Position numbers and translations under genes: made by a program. From the IMG/VR virus record IMGVR_UViG_3300009285_003348, positions 1-45,727 of that record: a DNA stretch of 45,727 nucleotides, one strand, 5' to 3'. The notes under the pieces are model-generated. The model did no database searches. It had not been told where the DNA came from and worked only from the letters and a program-made list of their open reading frames with translations. Origin of the DNA: a virus. Positions 33,688 to 40,501 of the stretch are shown one piece after another (within the stretch, counting starts at the first letter, position 1; the number at the start of each line of letters is the position of its first letter).

Positions 33688-33914
33688 TCAACAAACTACC
33701 ACCCTACTTCGAGCAATACCTCGATCAGAAGTTCGGAGAGGTTAATAAAAACATAACTAAGTTGAGTGACAGCATTTCCAGTGTAGAGTACAGGGTTTCT
33801 ACTATTGAAGGTTGGAAAGAGAATTTAGCCGGGAGACTGACAGTAATAACTACCATAGCTTTCATCGGATTCAATCTCATAGCTGATTGGGTCAAGAAAA
33901 AGTTTGATTTATGA
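33684..33914 (+). CDS. XhlA-like holin accessory / small membrane protein
   Basis: 76 residues: a short coiled coil (about 15-50, with ITKLSDSISSVEYRVSTIE) and one C-terminal transmembrane helix (VITTIAFIGFNLIADWV). This matches hemolysin-XhlA-type proteins that cooperate with holins. It lies between the transglycosylase and amidase genes, with ATGA overlaps on both sides. Confidence 0.75.
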   Translation: MINKLPPYFEQYLDQKFGEVNKNITKLSDSISSVEYRVSTIEGWKENLAGRLTVITTIAFIGFNLIADWVKKKFDL

Positions 33915-34684
33915 AAGTCTGCATTTCAGCTGGACATCAAAATGTAAAATACAACAGCATTGTAGCCCTACACGGTTCTACTGGCGCACCTGGTGAGGTA
34001 GACTTCAACATTGATGTTGCCAACCAAGTTTCAGGACAGCTTCGTGAAAAGGGCTTCGAGGTAAAGCAGACTGATGCCAATGCAAACGATGACCCAAAGG
34101 TTACAGGTGTTGATTGGGATTTGTTCTTAGCCATTCATTATGACGCAGATGTCTATTCCAAGCCGGGTGGGTTTGTAGATTATCCAGAACCGTCAACCGA
34201 TGCGGCAACCATAAAATCCCAAGCTATAGCCAAAATTTTAGCTGCTGAATACTTCAAGACCACTGGTATAGAGTACCATCCAGAGAGAACAAACATGAAT
34301 ACCAGATATTATTATCTTTGGAAGTATCTAACCCCCGCTACCCCATGTGTAATCATCGAATGCGGTGTGGGCTGGCGTGTTCCAGAGGACCACAACCTAT
34401 TCACTTACCACAGGGAGAAGGTCGTGGAGGGAATTGTGCGAGGTGTGTGTAAAGCCTTTTCAGTGCCATATCAAACAGAGCCAGTTTTGACCGTCGAGGA
34501 GCAGATTAAACAGGCTGTAGACAAGGCTTTAATCGAAAGAGACAATTATTGGCAACCTATTGTACAGAGTGCTAACCGGCAGATAGAAGAGTTACGTAAA
34601 ATAAGCGTTGATGGGTATACGTGGAGGGAGTTGCTTAGCCTTGCCGTGAAAAAGATGTGGGTTTGGAGAAAAACCGGAGTATGA
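33911..34684 (+). CDS. Endolysin, N-acetylmuramoyl-L-alanine amidase (Amidase_3)
   Basis: 257 residues. Zinc-site residues His9 (ISAGHQ), Glu29 (GAPGEVDFN), His76 (AIHYDAD) and catalytic Glu150 (IIECGV) are all in place for an Amidase_3 fold (1-185). A C-terminal helical region (190-257) may bind cell wall or dimerise. It cleaves the amide between muramic acid and peptide for lysis. No signal peptide, so release needs the holin. It shows the host has peptidoglycan. Confidence 0.9.
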   Translation: MKVCISAGHQNVKYNSIVALHGSTGAPGEVDFNIDVANQVSGQLREKGFEVKQTDANANDDPKVTGVDWDLFLAIHYDADVYSKPGGFVDYPEPSTDAATIKSQAIAKILAAEYFKTTGIEYHPERTNMNTRYYYLWKYLTPATPCVIIECGVGWRVPEDHNLFTYHREKVVEGIVRGVCKAFSVPYQTEPVLTVEEQIKQAVDKALIERDNYWQPIVQSANRQIEELRKISVDGYTWRELLSLAVKKMWVWRKTGV

Positions 34685-34724
34685 AATTTAAAAATATACC
34701 ATTGAGGGTTGGGGGGTGAATTAC

Positions 34725-34961
34725 ATGAAATTTAACTTTGAAATACTATGGGAAAGTGTTAAAGAACCTCTGCGTGAAGCTGTTTTAGCTGCTATTCCAG
34801 TATTGTTAGCTTATCTTGGAACCATTGAAGCTCCTTGGGCAGTCGGTCTTTATTTTATTCTTAGGTTTATCGATTCACTTTTACACGAATCCAACAAAGC
34901 CTTGCCAATCAAAAAGCAGAACGATGGGTTATTGGGTGCTACTGGATTAACTGGGTTCTAA
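34725..34961 (+). CDS. Holin-like small membrane protein
   Basis: 78 residues from ATG at 34725 (GTG at 34716 is also in frame). Two hydrophobic segments (about 17-34 and 40-56: AAIPVLLAYLGTIEAPWAVG and YFILRFIDSLL) around a short loop, and a charged C-terminus, as in class II holins. It follows the amidase and precedes the HNH gene with a TAATG overlap. Expected to form the membrane hole for endolysin release. Confidence 0.7.
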   Translation: MKFNFEILWESVKEPLREAVLAAIPVLLAYLGTIEAPWAVGLYFILRFIDSLLHESNKALPIKKQNDGLLGATGLTGF

Positions 34962-35434
34962 TGAAAGACAGAGAGCAAAAAATCCTAACTACGGTAGAAA
35001 TAGTTGGGGCTACTGCCCTGGCTCTCTTTCTGTCCACTTTAGCTTTTACCCAAAAACAACGCAGATGGATATTGGATAGAGATAATGAACAATGTCAGGC
35101 CCCGTTTAGACACCGACATGGGGGAAGGTTAGAAGTCCATCACATTCTTCCACAGGGATATAGTTCTCGAATGGGGATTGAAGACTACGATTATCCTGAA
35201 AACGGGATAACCTTGTGCCAGGTAGCTCACGATACTATCCATCCAGACGTACCCAAAGCCAGGGGTGACTATCATCAAGATGTTGGTTCTTTCGGAAAAC
35301 TCAGAGAACAGAGGTCAGAGAAATTAGACAAGAAACAAATCTATTGGAATGACGATCACGACAGACAATTACAGGTGGTTGCAATAAGAAGAACGCAAGG
35401 TTATAGGAAGTTGTTTAAGTTTCCAGACAAGTAA
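34961..35434 (+). CDS. HNH endonuclease with N-terminal hydrophobic helix
   Basis: 157 residues. LEVHHILPQG and NGITLCQVAHDTIHPD give the HNH core at about 58-93; FRHRHGG precedes it. Residues about 9-28 (TVEIVGATALALFLSTLAF) are hydrophobic enough to span or touch the membrane, unusual for an HNH protein. HNH nucleases near phage packaging genes help cut DNA; here it is in the lysis block. It ends 20 bases inside the convergent gmhA gene. Confidence 0.75.
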   Translation: MKDREQKILTTVEIVGATALALFLSTLAFTQKQRRWILDRDNEQCQAPFRHRHGGRLEVHHILPQGYSSRMGIEDYDYPENGITLCQVAHDTIHPDVPKARGDYHQDVGSFGKLREQRSEKLDKKQIYWNDDHDRQLQVVAIRRTQGYRKLFKFPDK

Positions 35435-35867
35435 GCTCTACCTCTCTCACGATATCGTGCATTAGTTTTAGTTGATACTCTTGCACCTGGGCAGTTGAAG
35501 AACCCCTTCTTGTAAAATCAATGGCTATGAGATTCATTTTTATGGCAGTGTCTAGGCCAAGATTAACATTTTTTGACTTACCCGAGGTGCTTATTCCAAT
35601 TGCAATGTCACCGGGCTTACCCAAGGCTGAAATTTGTCTCGAGAATATGTGGTGAAAGTCATAGTCGTTAGACCATGCTGTTAAAAAAGATGTATCAGTG
35701 GTAAGAGCAATCGCGGGTAACGGTGGTCTGTTTAGCTCAAACCTCCCCATAAATTCAGCGGCCATGTGTTGAGACATAGAAGCACTTCCTCCGTTTCCAA
35801 AAATAAGAACCTTATTGCCGGACCTAAAACATTCAACTAATTTTTTTATTATTTGGTTTTTTGTCAT
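35415..35867 (-). CDS. gmhA: Sedoheptulose 7-phosphate isomerase
   Basis: 150 residues. GNGGSAS (24-30), ALTTDTSFLTAWSNDY, FSRQISALGKPGD and ISTSGKSKNV (92-101) are the SIS-domain signatures of GmhA; relatives are about 190 residues, so it is shorter at the N-terminus. It converts sedoheptulose 7-phosphate to heptose 7-phosphate, the substrate of HddA. It lies on the opposite strand and 27 kb from the rest of the heptose genes, last in the early leftward region. It is overlapped by the convergent HNH gene. Confidence 0.85.
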   Translation of the reverse strand: MTKNQIIKKLVECFRSGNKVLIFGNGGSASMSQHMAAEFMGRFELNRPPLPAIALTTDTSFLTAWSNDYDFHHIFSRQISALGKPGDIAIGISTSGKSKNVNLGLDTAIKMNLIAIDFTRRGSSTAQVQEYQLKLMHDIVREVELTCLET

Positions 35868-35997
35868 AAACTTTCATTATTTCTAAAACGTATTGATCAA
35901 CTTCATCATCACGAATCATGTGTGGCCATGTCCCTCTGTCGTGGGCCACCTTACGTTTAATTATACGCTTAACTTGGTCATATCGAGTGTTTTTCAT
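35833..35997 (-). CDS. 54-residue basic protein upstream of gmhA
   Basis: Starts by ATGA overlap with the 35994 frame and ends 35 bases inside gmhA. Arg/Lys/His-rich (MKNTRYDQVKRIIKRKVAHD, GTWPHMIRDDEVDQYVLEIMK). Helical. The family is not recognised; the tight overlaps support translation. May act with GmhA, but this is only position. Confidence 0.55.
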   Translation of the reverse strand: MKNTRYDQVKRIIKRKVAHDRGTWPHMIRDDEVDQYVLEIMKVYDKKPNNKKIS

Positions 35998-36101
35998 TTT
36001 TTCTCCCACCCCTTCAACTGCTTTTTAATAGCTTGCCAGCCTCCGTCTACAAAGAGTAGGAATAATTGGTTAATATAATCATCTGGTACGGTAATGGTCA
36101 T
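35994..36101 (-). CDS. 35-residue microprotein
   Basis: MTITVPDDYINQLFLLFVDG followed by a basic helix ending GWEKK. AAGAAGGC precedes the ATG, and the stop is in an ATGA overlap with the next gene. Too short to classify. Confidence 0.45.
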   Translation of the reverse strand: MTITVPDDYINQLFLLFVDGGWQAIKKQLKGWEKK

Positions 36102-36183
36102 GCCTTCTTAGTAAATATAAAATAAAGACAACACAAACGAAAAACAGTAAGTCGAAACTTATGTTAAAAGTAAATGATTTCAT
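36079..36183 (-). CDS. 34-residue membrane microprotein
   Basis: ATGA overlap with the gene at 36180. A hydrophobic helix (FDLLFFVCVVFILYLL) is followed by RRHDHYRTR, a typical single-pass topology. It overlaps the 35994 frame by 23 bases, including that gene's Shine-Dalgarno. Confidence 0.45.
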   Translation of the reverse strand: MKSFTFNISFDLLFFVCVVFILYLLRRHDHYRTR

Positions 36184-36329
36184 GGTTTAATTGGTAAATG
36201 TCTGGTAACGATCTTTCCGTTTTCTTCTACCTGACACTCGGCCCAGCCCAAATGCGCATGGTAAATACCTGCGTTGTTTATGTCACGCTTAGTCTTTTTG
36301 TGTTCCGATAGTATTTTTAATATTTTCAT
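36180..36329 (-). CDS. 49-residue small protein
   Basis: Coupled by ATGA at both ends. A basic N-terminal helix (MKILKILSEHKKTKRD), then a compact strand-rich end (YHAHLGWAECQVEENGKIV). Not recognised; may form a small nucleic-acid-binding fold. Confidence 0.55.
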   Translation of the reverse strand: MKILKILSEHKKTKRDINNAGIYHAHLGWAECQVEENGKIVTRHLPIKP

Positions 36330-36721
36330 ACTTTATACTTAATTCTCTTGTGTTTATTTGTTGAGGTGAGGGTGGGGTTCCTGGGGTATTCGTTCCCATA
36401 AGTACCAGTCCACGTTATCCCTTTTCCGGCCTTTATTTGTTTGTTTAGTAGTTTGGAGGCTCTGTTAGTAATCTCGAAAGAGACTTTGGGCTTCCGTCTT
36501 ATATTGTTTTCATTTAGAAAAAAAATAGTATTGGGAGGACAATTCGGATTTGAATACCACGGAACACCTTTATAGTAACCCTCTAATTTATTAGCGTTTG
36601 CAATTTCATTAAATGAATCTTCTTTCGTTTTCTTTTTGTGCCGTTTTGATACTTTCCTCCAAATCAACCACTCCATTACCGCAATAACTATCAGAGAGAG
36701 ACTTATTAAGAGAAGGGTCAT
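36326..36721 (-). CDS. Membrane-anchored basic protein
   Basis: 131 residues. An N-terminal transmembrane helix (TLLLISLSLIVIAVMEWLIW) is followed by a very basic stretch (RKVSKRHKKKTKED) and a soluble domain with PWYSNPNCPPNT and GKGITWTGTYGNE. Topology suggests a cytoplasmic basic domain after a membrane anchor. Family unknown. Confidence 0.6.
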   Translation of the reverse strand: MTLLLISLSLIVIAVMEWLIWRKVSKRHKKKTKEDSFNEIANANKLEGYYKGVPWYSNPNCPPNTIFFLNENNIRRKPKVSFEITNRASKLLNKQIKAGKGITWTGTYGNEYPRNPTLTSTNKHKRIKYKV

Positions 36722-36724
36722 AGA

Positions 36725-36868
36725 TTATTGCTTTCTAAATAAAAATTCATCTAATTTTCTAAGAGTCCAGGTTTCACCAATGTTGCTTGCCAAAAATAAG
36801 AATTTTAACCCAATCCTCAAAAAAGGAAGTGCTAACCAATCCTTAATTACCATTTTATTTTTTGGCAT
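36725..36868 (-). CDS. 47-residue small basic protein
   Basis: ATG at 36868 (MPKNKMVIKDWLALPFLRIG) follows CCAGGA. A longer version from 36979 is rejected because it overlaps the better-supported frame 36855-37013. Hydrophobic and basic, ending LDEFLFRKQ. Function unknown. Confidence 0.5.
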   Translation of the reverse strand: MPKNKMVIKDWLALPFLRIGLKFLFLASNIGETWTLRKLDEFLFRKQ

Positions 36869-37013
36869 GTTTTCCTGGTAAGTGATAAACTTTCCATTGG
36901 TTCGGAACGGAACATTGTTCACAGTAAACTTTCCCGTCTTCTTCACACCACTGTTTTTGTAGTGCTTCAAGTTTCTCAATGGCGGATTCTGTATGTTTCT
37001 TGTGGATATTCAT
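36855..37013 (-). CDS. 52-residue cysteine-containing small protein
   Basis: Starts by ATGA overlap with the zinc-ribbon gene upstream. Sequence features: MNIHKKHTESAIEKLEALQK helix and QWCEEDGKVYCEQCSVPNQW with three Cys that could bind zinc, ending in HLPGKHAKK. Overlaps the next gene by 14 bases. Confidence 0.6.
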   Translation of the reverse strand: MNIHKKHTESAIEKLEALQKQWCEEDGKVYCEQCSVPNQWKVYHLPGKHAKK

Positions 37014-37159
37014 TTCTCCCCCAGCTTCTTGTAAGTAACACCGTATTTTTTGATTGAGTATTCGACTATCTTTTCTACGTTGTCTACTTTGGGGTCGTAC
37101 TTAGGACAGGCGAATAAATGAATGTCTTTAGAGCCACAGGAGGGACAGGGTTTAGTCAT
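37010..37159 (-). CDS. 49-residue zinc-ribbon-like protein
   Basis: MTKPCPSCGSKDIHLFACPK contains CxxC and a third Cys, then a helical Lys-rich tail. ATGA overlaps at both ends. Likely a one-zinc knuckle that binds nucleic acid or protein; the fourth ligand could be a His. Confidence 0.6.
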   Translation of the reverse strand: MTKPCPSCGSKDIHLFACPKYDPKVDNVEKIVEYSIKKYGVTYKKLGEK

Positions 37160-37329
37160 GATTTATGTGGACGGTTGGCAATTAAATAAACAACTTCACT
37201 TGCCGTGCAAGTCGTAACATAGAACTTCGCTACAAAGTGATGATTAGGGTCGTTGTAATACCCCTTAATAGATACCCTGACTGGATATTTCTTTTCTTTT
37301 TGTACTACTCCTGGTGCTTTAGTCTTCAT
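37156..37329 (-). CDS. 57-residue protein sharing its 5' module with the next gene upstream
   Basis: SD GGAGGT then ATG. MKTKAPGVVQKEKKYPVRV followed by a beta-like domain (YYNDPNHHFVAKFYVTTC) and ATGA overlap. The first about 26 bases are nearly identical to the start of the 37319 gene. Function unknown. Confidence 0.6.
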   Translation of the reverse strand: MKTKAPGVVQKEKKYPVRVSIKGYYNDPNHHFVAKFYVTTCTASEVVYLIANRPHKS

Positions 37330-37507
37330 GTTCTACCTCCACTTTTTTAACCACTTGACACCCACGACACAACAGATAGGCATATTCAACCGCCATGGTA
37401 GTTCCAGACAAATTCGGTGGATATTGCCACGAGCTTGAGACAAACTCCCAATAATGGGTATGCCTTTCTTTATTCTTGGTGTCTACTACTGGTGCTTTAA
37501 TCTTCAT
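37319..37507 (-). CDS. 62-residue CxxC protein
   Basis: MKIKAPVVDTKNKERHTHYW, then a strand-rich core and LLCRGCQVVKKVEVEHED with CxxC. Its stop lies 11 bases inside the next gene, using the shared CATGAAGACTAA overlap. Possibly zinc-binding with His residues near the N-terminus. Confidence 0.6.
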   Translation of the reverse strand: MKIKAPVVDTKNKERHTHYWEFVSSSWQYPPNLSGTTMAVEYAYLLCRGCQVVKKVEVEHED

Positions 37508-37631
37508 GTGTTTTTAGATAGTCTGAATAACTTTTTACCCTGGAGGCCATTGATATACTGATTAGAATTAGAGTCCAGGTAACGCCTCCCATACACCAGG
37601 CAATAATTAAATCTCGTGCGTAATCAGTCAT
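37497..37631 (-). CDS. 44-residue membrane microprotein
   Basis: AAAGGAGATA SD and ATG at 37631. MTDYARDLIIAWCMGGVTWT with a continuous hydrophobic helix to about residue 29, then a charged tail ending THED. Its stop is the CATGAAGATTAA overlap with the next gene. Confidence 0.5.
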   Translation of the reverse strand: MTDYARDLIIAWCMGGVTWTLILISISMASRVKSYSDYLKTHED

Positions 37632-37836
37632 GTATCTCCTTTTTCATTTCAGCTCGGCAAGCGTTCCAGCCCTCATCAAAAAACGTTACCTCATCAATTA
37701 CGCCAGGTAACTCTTTCGGTAACACATCTATTACAGCTTGGAGGATTTCATTTGTTGAGTCTTCGGGAAATAGTTTATCGCTCCTGATTACGTTGTCAGA
37801 TAGTATTTTATTTATTTTTTCCTTTAGTTTATTCAT
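37624..37836 (-). CDS. 70-residue acidic helical protein
   Basis: MNKLKEKINKILSDNVIRS, central DEVTFFDEGWNACRAEM, ending KKEIHD. Helical throughout and overlapping its neighbours by 8 and 4 bases. Not recognised. Confidence 0.6.
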   Translation of the reverse strand: MNKLKEKINKILSDNVIRSDKLFPEDSTNEILQAVIDVLPKELPGVIDEVTFFDEGWNACRAEMKKEIHD

Positions 37837-38135
37837 TTCGTCTCATCTGATAAATAAGTAAGCAAATTGGTAAGCCAAACATGCTGACTCCCCATCTTGC
37901 TACCTTGTGCGTTTCTCCTCGCCCACTTCCTCACTCTCTCTCTTTCCTGCTGGATGGCTTCGGAGAGAAGACGTTTAATAAAATGGTGCAAGGGTGGGTG
38001 TATAAAGCCCATTTCATTTAGTTTTACTTCCCATTTTTGTATTGAAGTTGTCATTCCAATCCCCATCGGCCCTTTAGCTTTCTGCACTCTTTCAGAAGTG
38101 CTTAATCCGAATCCCTTAACAGTGGTCTTATTCAT
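37833..38135 (-). CDS. 100-residue protein with ERERVRK helix
   Basis: N-terminal low-complexity part, then HHFIKRLLSEAIQQERERVR and a helical end. The AIxxERERVRK element is shared with the gene at 38132, suggesting a common protein-binding helix. ATGA overlap with that gene's stop. Function unknown. Confidence 0.6.
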   Translation of the reverse strand: MNKTTVKGFGLSTSERVQKAKGPMGIGMTTSIQKWEVKLNEMGFIHPPLHHFIKRLLSEAIQQERERVRKWARRNAQGSKMGSQHVWLTNLLTYLSDETK

Positions 38136-38839
38136 TTTTGTAAAGAAATTAAATCATTGACTACTTCATTAGCTTTGTTCCAAGTGTGTTTCTCCTGATG
38201 TTCAAAACAGTCCTTTACTTTCAAATACCCAGTTTTCTCCCCTTCTTTCCTCACCCGTTCCCGTTCTTCCTCTATTGCTTGGGTTCTGACTTGAGAGATG
38301 AAGTTCTTCATCGCACCAAAATGGTTTTTATGATTGTCGACCACCAGGGTGCTTCCGTCCTTCCCGTAAATTGCGAAACGGTCAAAAGAATACCAGTTTT
38401 TGTCAAATTCCTTTTCCCAGTTCTCAATCGCTTTGGTGGAGTTGTCTTTAACTGTGGGGCTTTCTTTGGGAGAATGAGAAACTTTGACATATTCCACGTC
38501 ATCGTCGTTTATCTTATCTCCACACCACGACTGCTCATCTGGGTCGGTATTCCATTGAAGCCAAATTCTTTCTGGGCTTTCTTTGGTGGAGCTGGTGGGC
38601 TGGTTATTTTTTTTACATATTTGACAAAACATTGCCATGTTGCATCTACAAACTCCACCTTGGTGGTCTACAAGACAATTCAAATGTGGACAAGTGGTGT
38701 AGTTGGTATGGTTTGTGGGGTTTTCCCTTACAAGTGGTTTAGAGATGTTAGGTTTGGTGGAGTTGGTGGGAAAATAAGTTCCAGTGGGCGGATTTCCACT
38801 TGATATTGTCTCTACTGATGGTGATTTATTTGTCTTCAT
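38132..38839 (-). CDS. 235-residue Thr/Asn/Pro-rich Cys cluster protein
   Basis: The first 45 residues are low-complexity (Pro, Thr, Asn). Residues 45-80 hold five or more Cys (TTCPHLNC, GGVCRCNMAMFCQICKK) like a zinc cluster. The rest is helical with AIEEERERVRK, as in its neighbour at 37833. ATGA overlap with the gene above. Possibly a modular regulator; no family recognised. Confidence 0.6.
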   Translation of the reverse strand: MKTNKSPSVETISSGNPPTGTYFPTNSTKPNISKPLVRENPTNHTNYTTCPHLNCLVDHQGGVCRCNMAMFCQICKKNNQPTSSTKESPERIWLQWNTDPDEQSWCGDKINDDDVEYVKVSHSPKESPTVKDNSTKAIENWEKEFDKNWYSFDRFAIYGKDGSTLVVDNHKNHFGAMKNFISQVRTQAIEEERERVRKEGEKTGYLKVKDCFEHQEKHTWNKANEVVNDLISLQK

Positions 38840-39012
38840 TTACTTCTCCATTTGTAGAAAACTAACAACACAAGTCCCCAGTAAAAAAAGTAAGTTATCG
38901 TCATTGCATATTCAGCCACCACCCCAAATTCTGGTGCATTAACCTTCCAGAGGATGGGCATGAGAAATATTGTCAATAATGGAGATAGCAATAGAGCGAT
39001 TAGATATTTCAT
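38836..39012 (-). CDS. 58-residue two-helix membrane protein
   Basis: SD GGAGGAAAA, ATG at 39012. MKYLIALLLSPLLTIFLMPI then a second hydrophobic helix (ITYFFYWGLVLLVFYKW). Two-pass hairpin topology. ATGA overlaps at both ends. Confidence 0.6.
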   Translation of the reverse strand: MKYLIALLLSPLLTIFLMPILWKVNAPEFGVVAEYAMTITYFFYWGLVLLVFYKWRSK

Positions 39013-39239
39013 TTCTTTTCCTCCTCTGGTTGGGTAAGGGTGGAGAGATAGGTTTGTAACTCAGTAGAGACTATCTTCTTCGCTTCCTCCACCACCGCTT
39101 CTACTGCTATACGGATTTCGGAGTCGAGAAAATCACAAGTTTCGTTATACCTTGGATAACCTGGATAAGCAGTTGACCTATCAATCATTTGGTCAAACCG
39201 TTCTCTCGCTTGTGATTGGAGTTGAGTTAAGTTAGTCAT
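39009..39239 (-). CDS. 76-residue helical protein
   Basis: MTNLTQLQSQARERFDQMID, then YPGYPRYNETCDF, and a long C-terminal helix. Starts and ends in ATGA overlaps. Unknown function. Confidence 0.6.
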   Translation of the reverse strand: MTNLTQLQSQARERFDQMIDRSTAYPGYPRYNETCDFLDSEIRIAVEAVVEEAKKIVSTELQTYLSTLTQPEEEKK

Positions 39240-39397
39240 ATTATTCCCCTTAAATCTGGATAACGTTTTTTTAGTTGTTTAAGCGTTAGTCGCTCTTTGA
39301 TGAGGAGATTTTTTACATCACCACCATCCCACTTAACCCACTCCCCGTTTTTGAACATAAATACTTCTTTCTTCTTTGGTGAGTGAGTGGTGGTCAT
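39236..39397 (-). CDS. 53-residue basic small protein
   Basis: MTTTHSPKKKEVFMFKNGEW, KWDGGDVKNLL and a basic end. Coupled by ATGA to both neighbours, unlike the out-of-frame 39333-39536 frame, which is a shadow. Unknown. Confidence 0.6.
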   Translation of the reverse strand: MTTTHSPKKKEVFMFKNGEWVKWDGGDVKNLLIKERLTLKQLKKRYPDLRGII

Positions 39398-39606
39398 AGT
39401 TCTGGCCTCCAATCTTCAATTTGGTCATAGCTCCCCGTCCAGCCCCAAAATAATTCCTTTTCCCCGCACTTACGACACTTTCTGTGTTGTTTGTTTTTAT
39501 ATGCCCAATCATGTTCGTATCTGTCAGGGTTTCCAAAAAATCCCCCCGTTCCCTTTACAAGACACTTTTCTTTTCCCTCTCTCCTTATATTCTTTGGTTG
39601 GTTCAT
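39394..39606 (-). CDS. 70-residue CxxC protein
   Basis: MNQPKNIRREGKEKCLVKGT, FGNPDRYEHDW, and a CRKCGEKELFWGW zinc-ribbon-like pair with nearby His. ATGA overlaps at both ends. Unknown, probably nucleic-acid binding. Confidence 0.6.
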   Translation of the reverse strand: MNQPKNIRREGKEKCLVKGTGGFFGNPDRYEHDWAYKNKQHRKCRKCGEKELFWGWTGSYDQIEDWRPEL

Positions 39607-39857
39607 AAATCCACATAAATAATTAAATAATCATGGTTCCAACCAGCTACTTCCAATCCTTTAGACTTCCGCCACTCATCACTTAACTGCTGTTGTTTTC
39701 TAATTAAATCAAGACTGTTCACTGCCAAATCAGATAGTTTTTCTTTACTGTGAGCAAAGCATATCTGTTCACCTGGATAGTAACGAGCGGGTCGGCCGTC
39801 CATTGTATGAATATATATTTTCCTAATTTTTTTGGTTGGTTGGTTAGATTTAGACAT
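39603..39857 (-). CDS. 84-residue hypothetical protein
   Basis: MSKSNQPTKKIRKIYIHTMD, PARYYPGEQICFAHSKE, then a helix. Strand-helix composition with a basic N-terminus. Two bases separate it from the upstream gene's stop. Unknown function. Confidence 0.6.
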   Translation of the reverse strand: MSKSNQPTKKIRKIYIHTMDGRPARYYPGEQICFAHSKEKLSDLAVNSLDLIRKQQQLSDEWRKSKGLEVAGWNHDYLIIYVDL

Positions 39858-39859
39858 GG

Positions 39860-40030
39860 TTATATGTAATTAAAGATTCTCAGAGGAAATAAATACCATC
39901 GTTCCCAGACACAGGCCATACAAACCCAGGATAATCTTGCGTTCTCGTAACCACAGAAACGGCATTTCCCATGGCGCTTTGGATGCGTAATGTAAATTCG
40001 CAATTCTCCTTTTTCTATTTTATTTTTCAT
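39860..40030 (-). CDS. 56-residue zinc-finger-like protein
   Basis: ATG at 40030 (MKNKIEKGELRIYITH) preferred over GTG at 40057 because it is in ATGA overlap with the 26-residue frame upstream. It contains HPKRHGKCRFCGYEN and WVCMACVWERW, two CxxC pairs. Likely binds one zinc. Unknown partner. Confidence 0.55.
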   Translation of the reverse strand: MKNKIEKGELRIYITHPKRHGKCRFCGYENARLSWVCMACVWERWYLFPLRIFNYI

Positions 40031-40107
40031 AAATACAAAGCTATCCAACAAACCCACATACCTAGAATTAATCCGGCTAAAAGGTAAAAGGGTAGATAAT
40101 TATTCAT
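40027..40107 (-). CDS. 26-residue membrane microprotein
   Basis: ATG at 40107, ATGA overlap with the next gene. MNNYLPFYLLAGLILGMWVC is a single hydrophobic helix. So short that only the overlap and topology support it. Confidence 0.35.
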   Translation of the reverse strand: MNNYLPFYLLAGLILGMWVCWIALYL

Positions 40108-40111
40108 ATTT

Positions 40112-40492
40112 TTAGTAGGCGAGGGAGCCTTCGGGTTTTACGCTGGGTATCGCGAATCCCATGTATGTCGAGTCGCTCTGCGCGATAAGGGAATCCAGAC
40201 TCTCAGTAACCTCGCCGTCAATTTTTCTTTTAAGTTCTAATTCCTTCATTTGTTTTTTCCCAGGTTCCCACCATCCTTCTCCTCCGGGGGTAAAGTCTTG
40301 AATTATTTCATCAATTTCTTTGTCGTTAGCCCGATACCACATTCCTGGCGGTTTCATTCTTAATTTAAGATAACCACGTTTAATCCAGGTGTGTAAAGTT
40401 TGAACTCCGCCCTCTCTGGTTAAAGAAGAGATTGCACCTTCTTCTCTAAGACGGTCTACTATATATCTGACTCCATGATCTTTATACCTCAT
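40112..40492 (-). CDS. Helix-turn-helix DNA-binding protein
   Basis: 126 residues. YIVDRLREEGAISSLTREGG, VQTLHTWIKRGYLKLRM and GMWYRAND form an excisionase/MerR-like winged HTH pattern (about 8-60). It is the first gene downstream of a perfect promoter and is probably a phage regulator. The leader is about 3 bases, so translation is leaderless. Confidence 0.65.
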   Translation of the reverse strand: MRYKDHGVRYIVDRLREEGAISSLTREGGVQTLHTWIKRGYLKLRMKPPGMWYRANDKEIDEIIQDFTPGGEGWWEPGKKQMKELELKRKIDGEVTESLDSLIAQSDSTYMGFAIPSVKPEGSLAY

Positions 40493-40501
40493 ACTTGAGT
40501 T

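Noticed and set aside
36725-36979. 84-codon version of the gene at 36725
   Set aside because: Its first half is the shadow of the 52-residue frame at 36855-37013, which has an ATGA overlap; the ATG at 36868 is preferred.
38186-38803. 205-codon plus-strand frame
   Set aside because: Antisense to the 38132-38839 gene, which has overlaps on both sides; the plus frame has no SD and a phenylalanine-rich composition.
39333-39536. 67-codon minus frame
   Set aside because: Out of frame with, and covered by, two frames that have ATGA overlaps (39394-39606 and 39236-39397).
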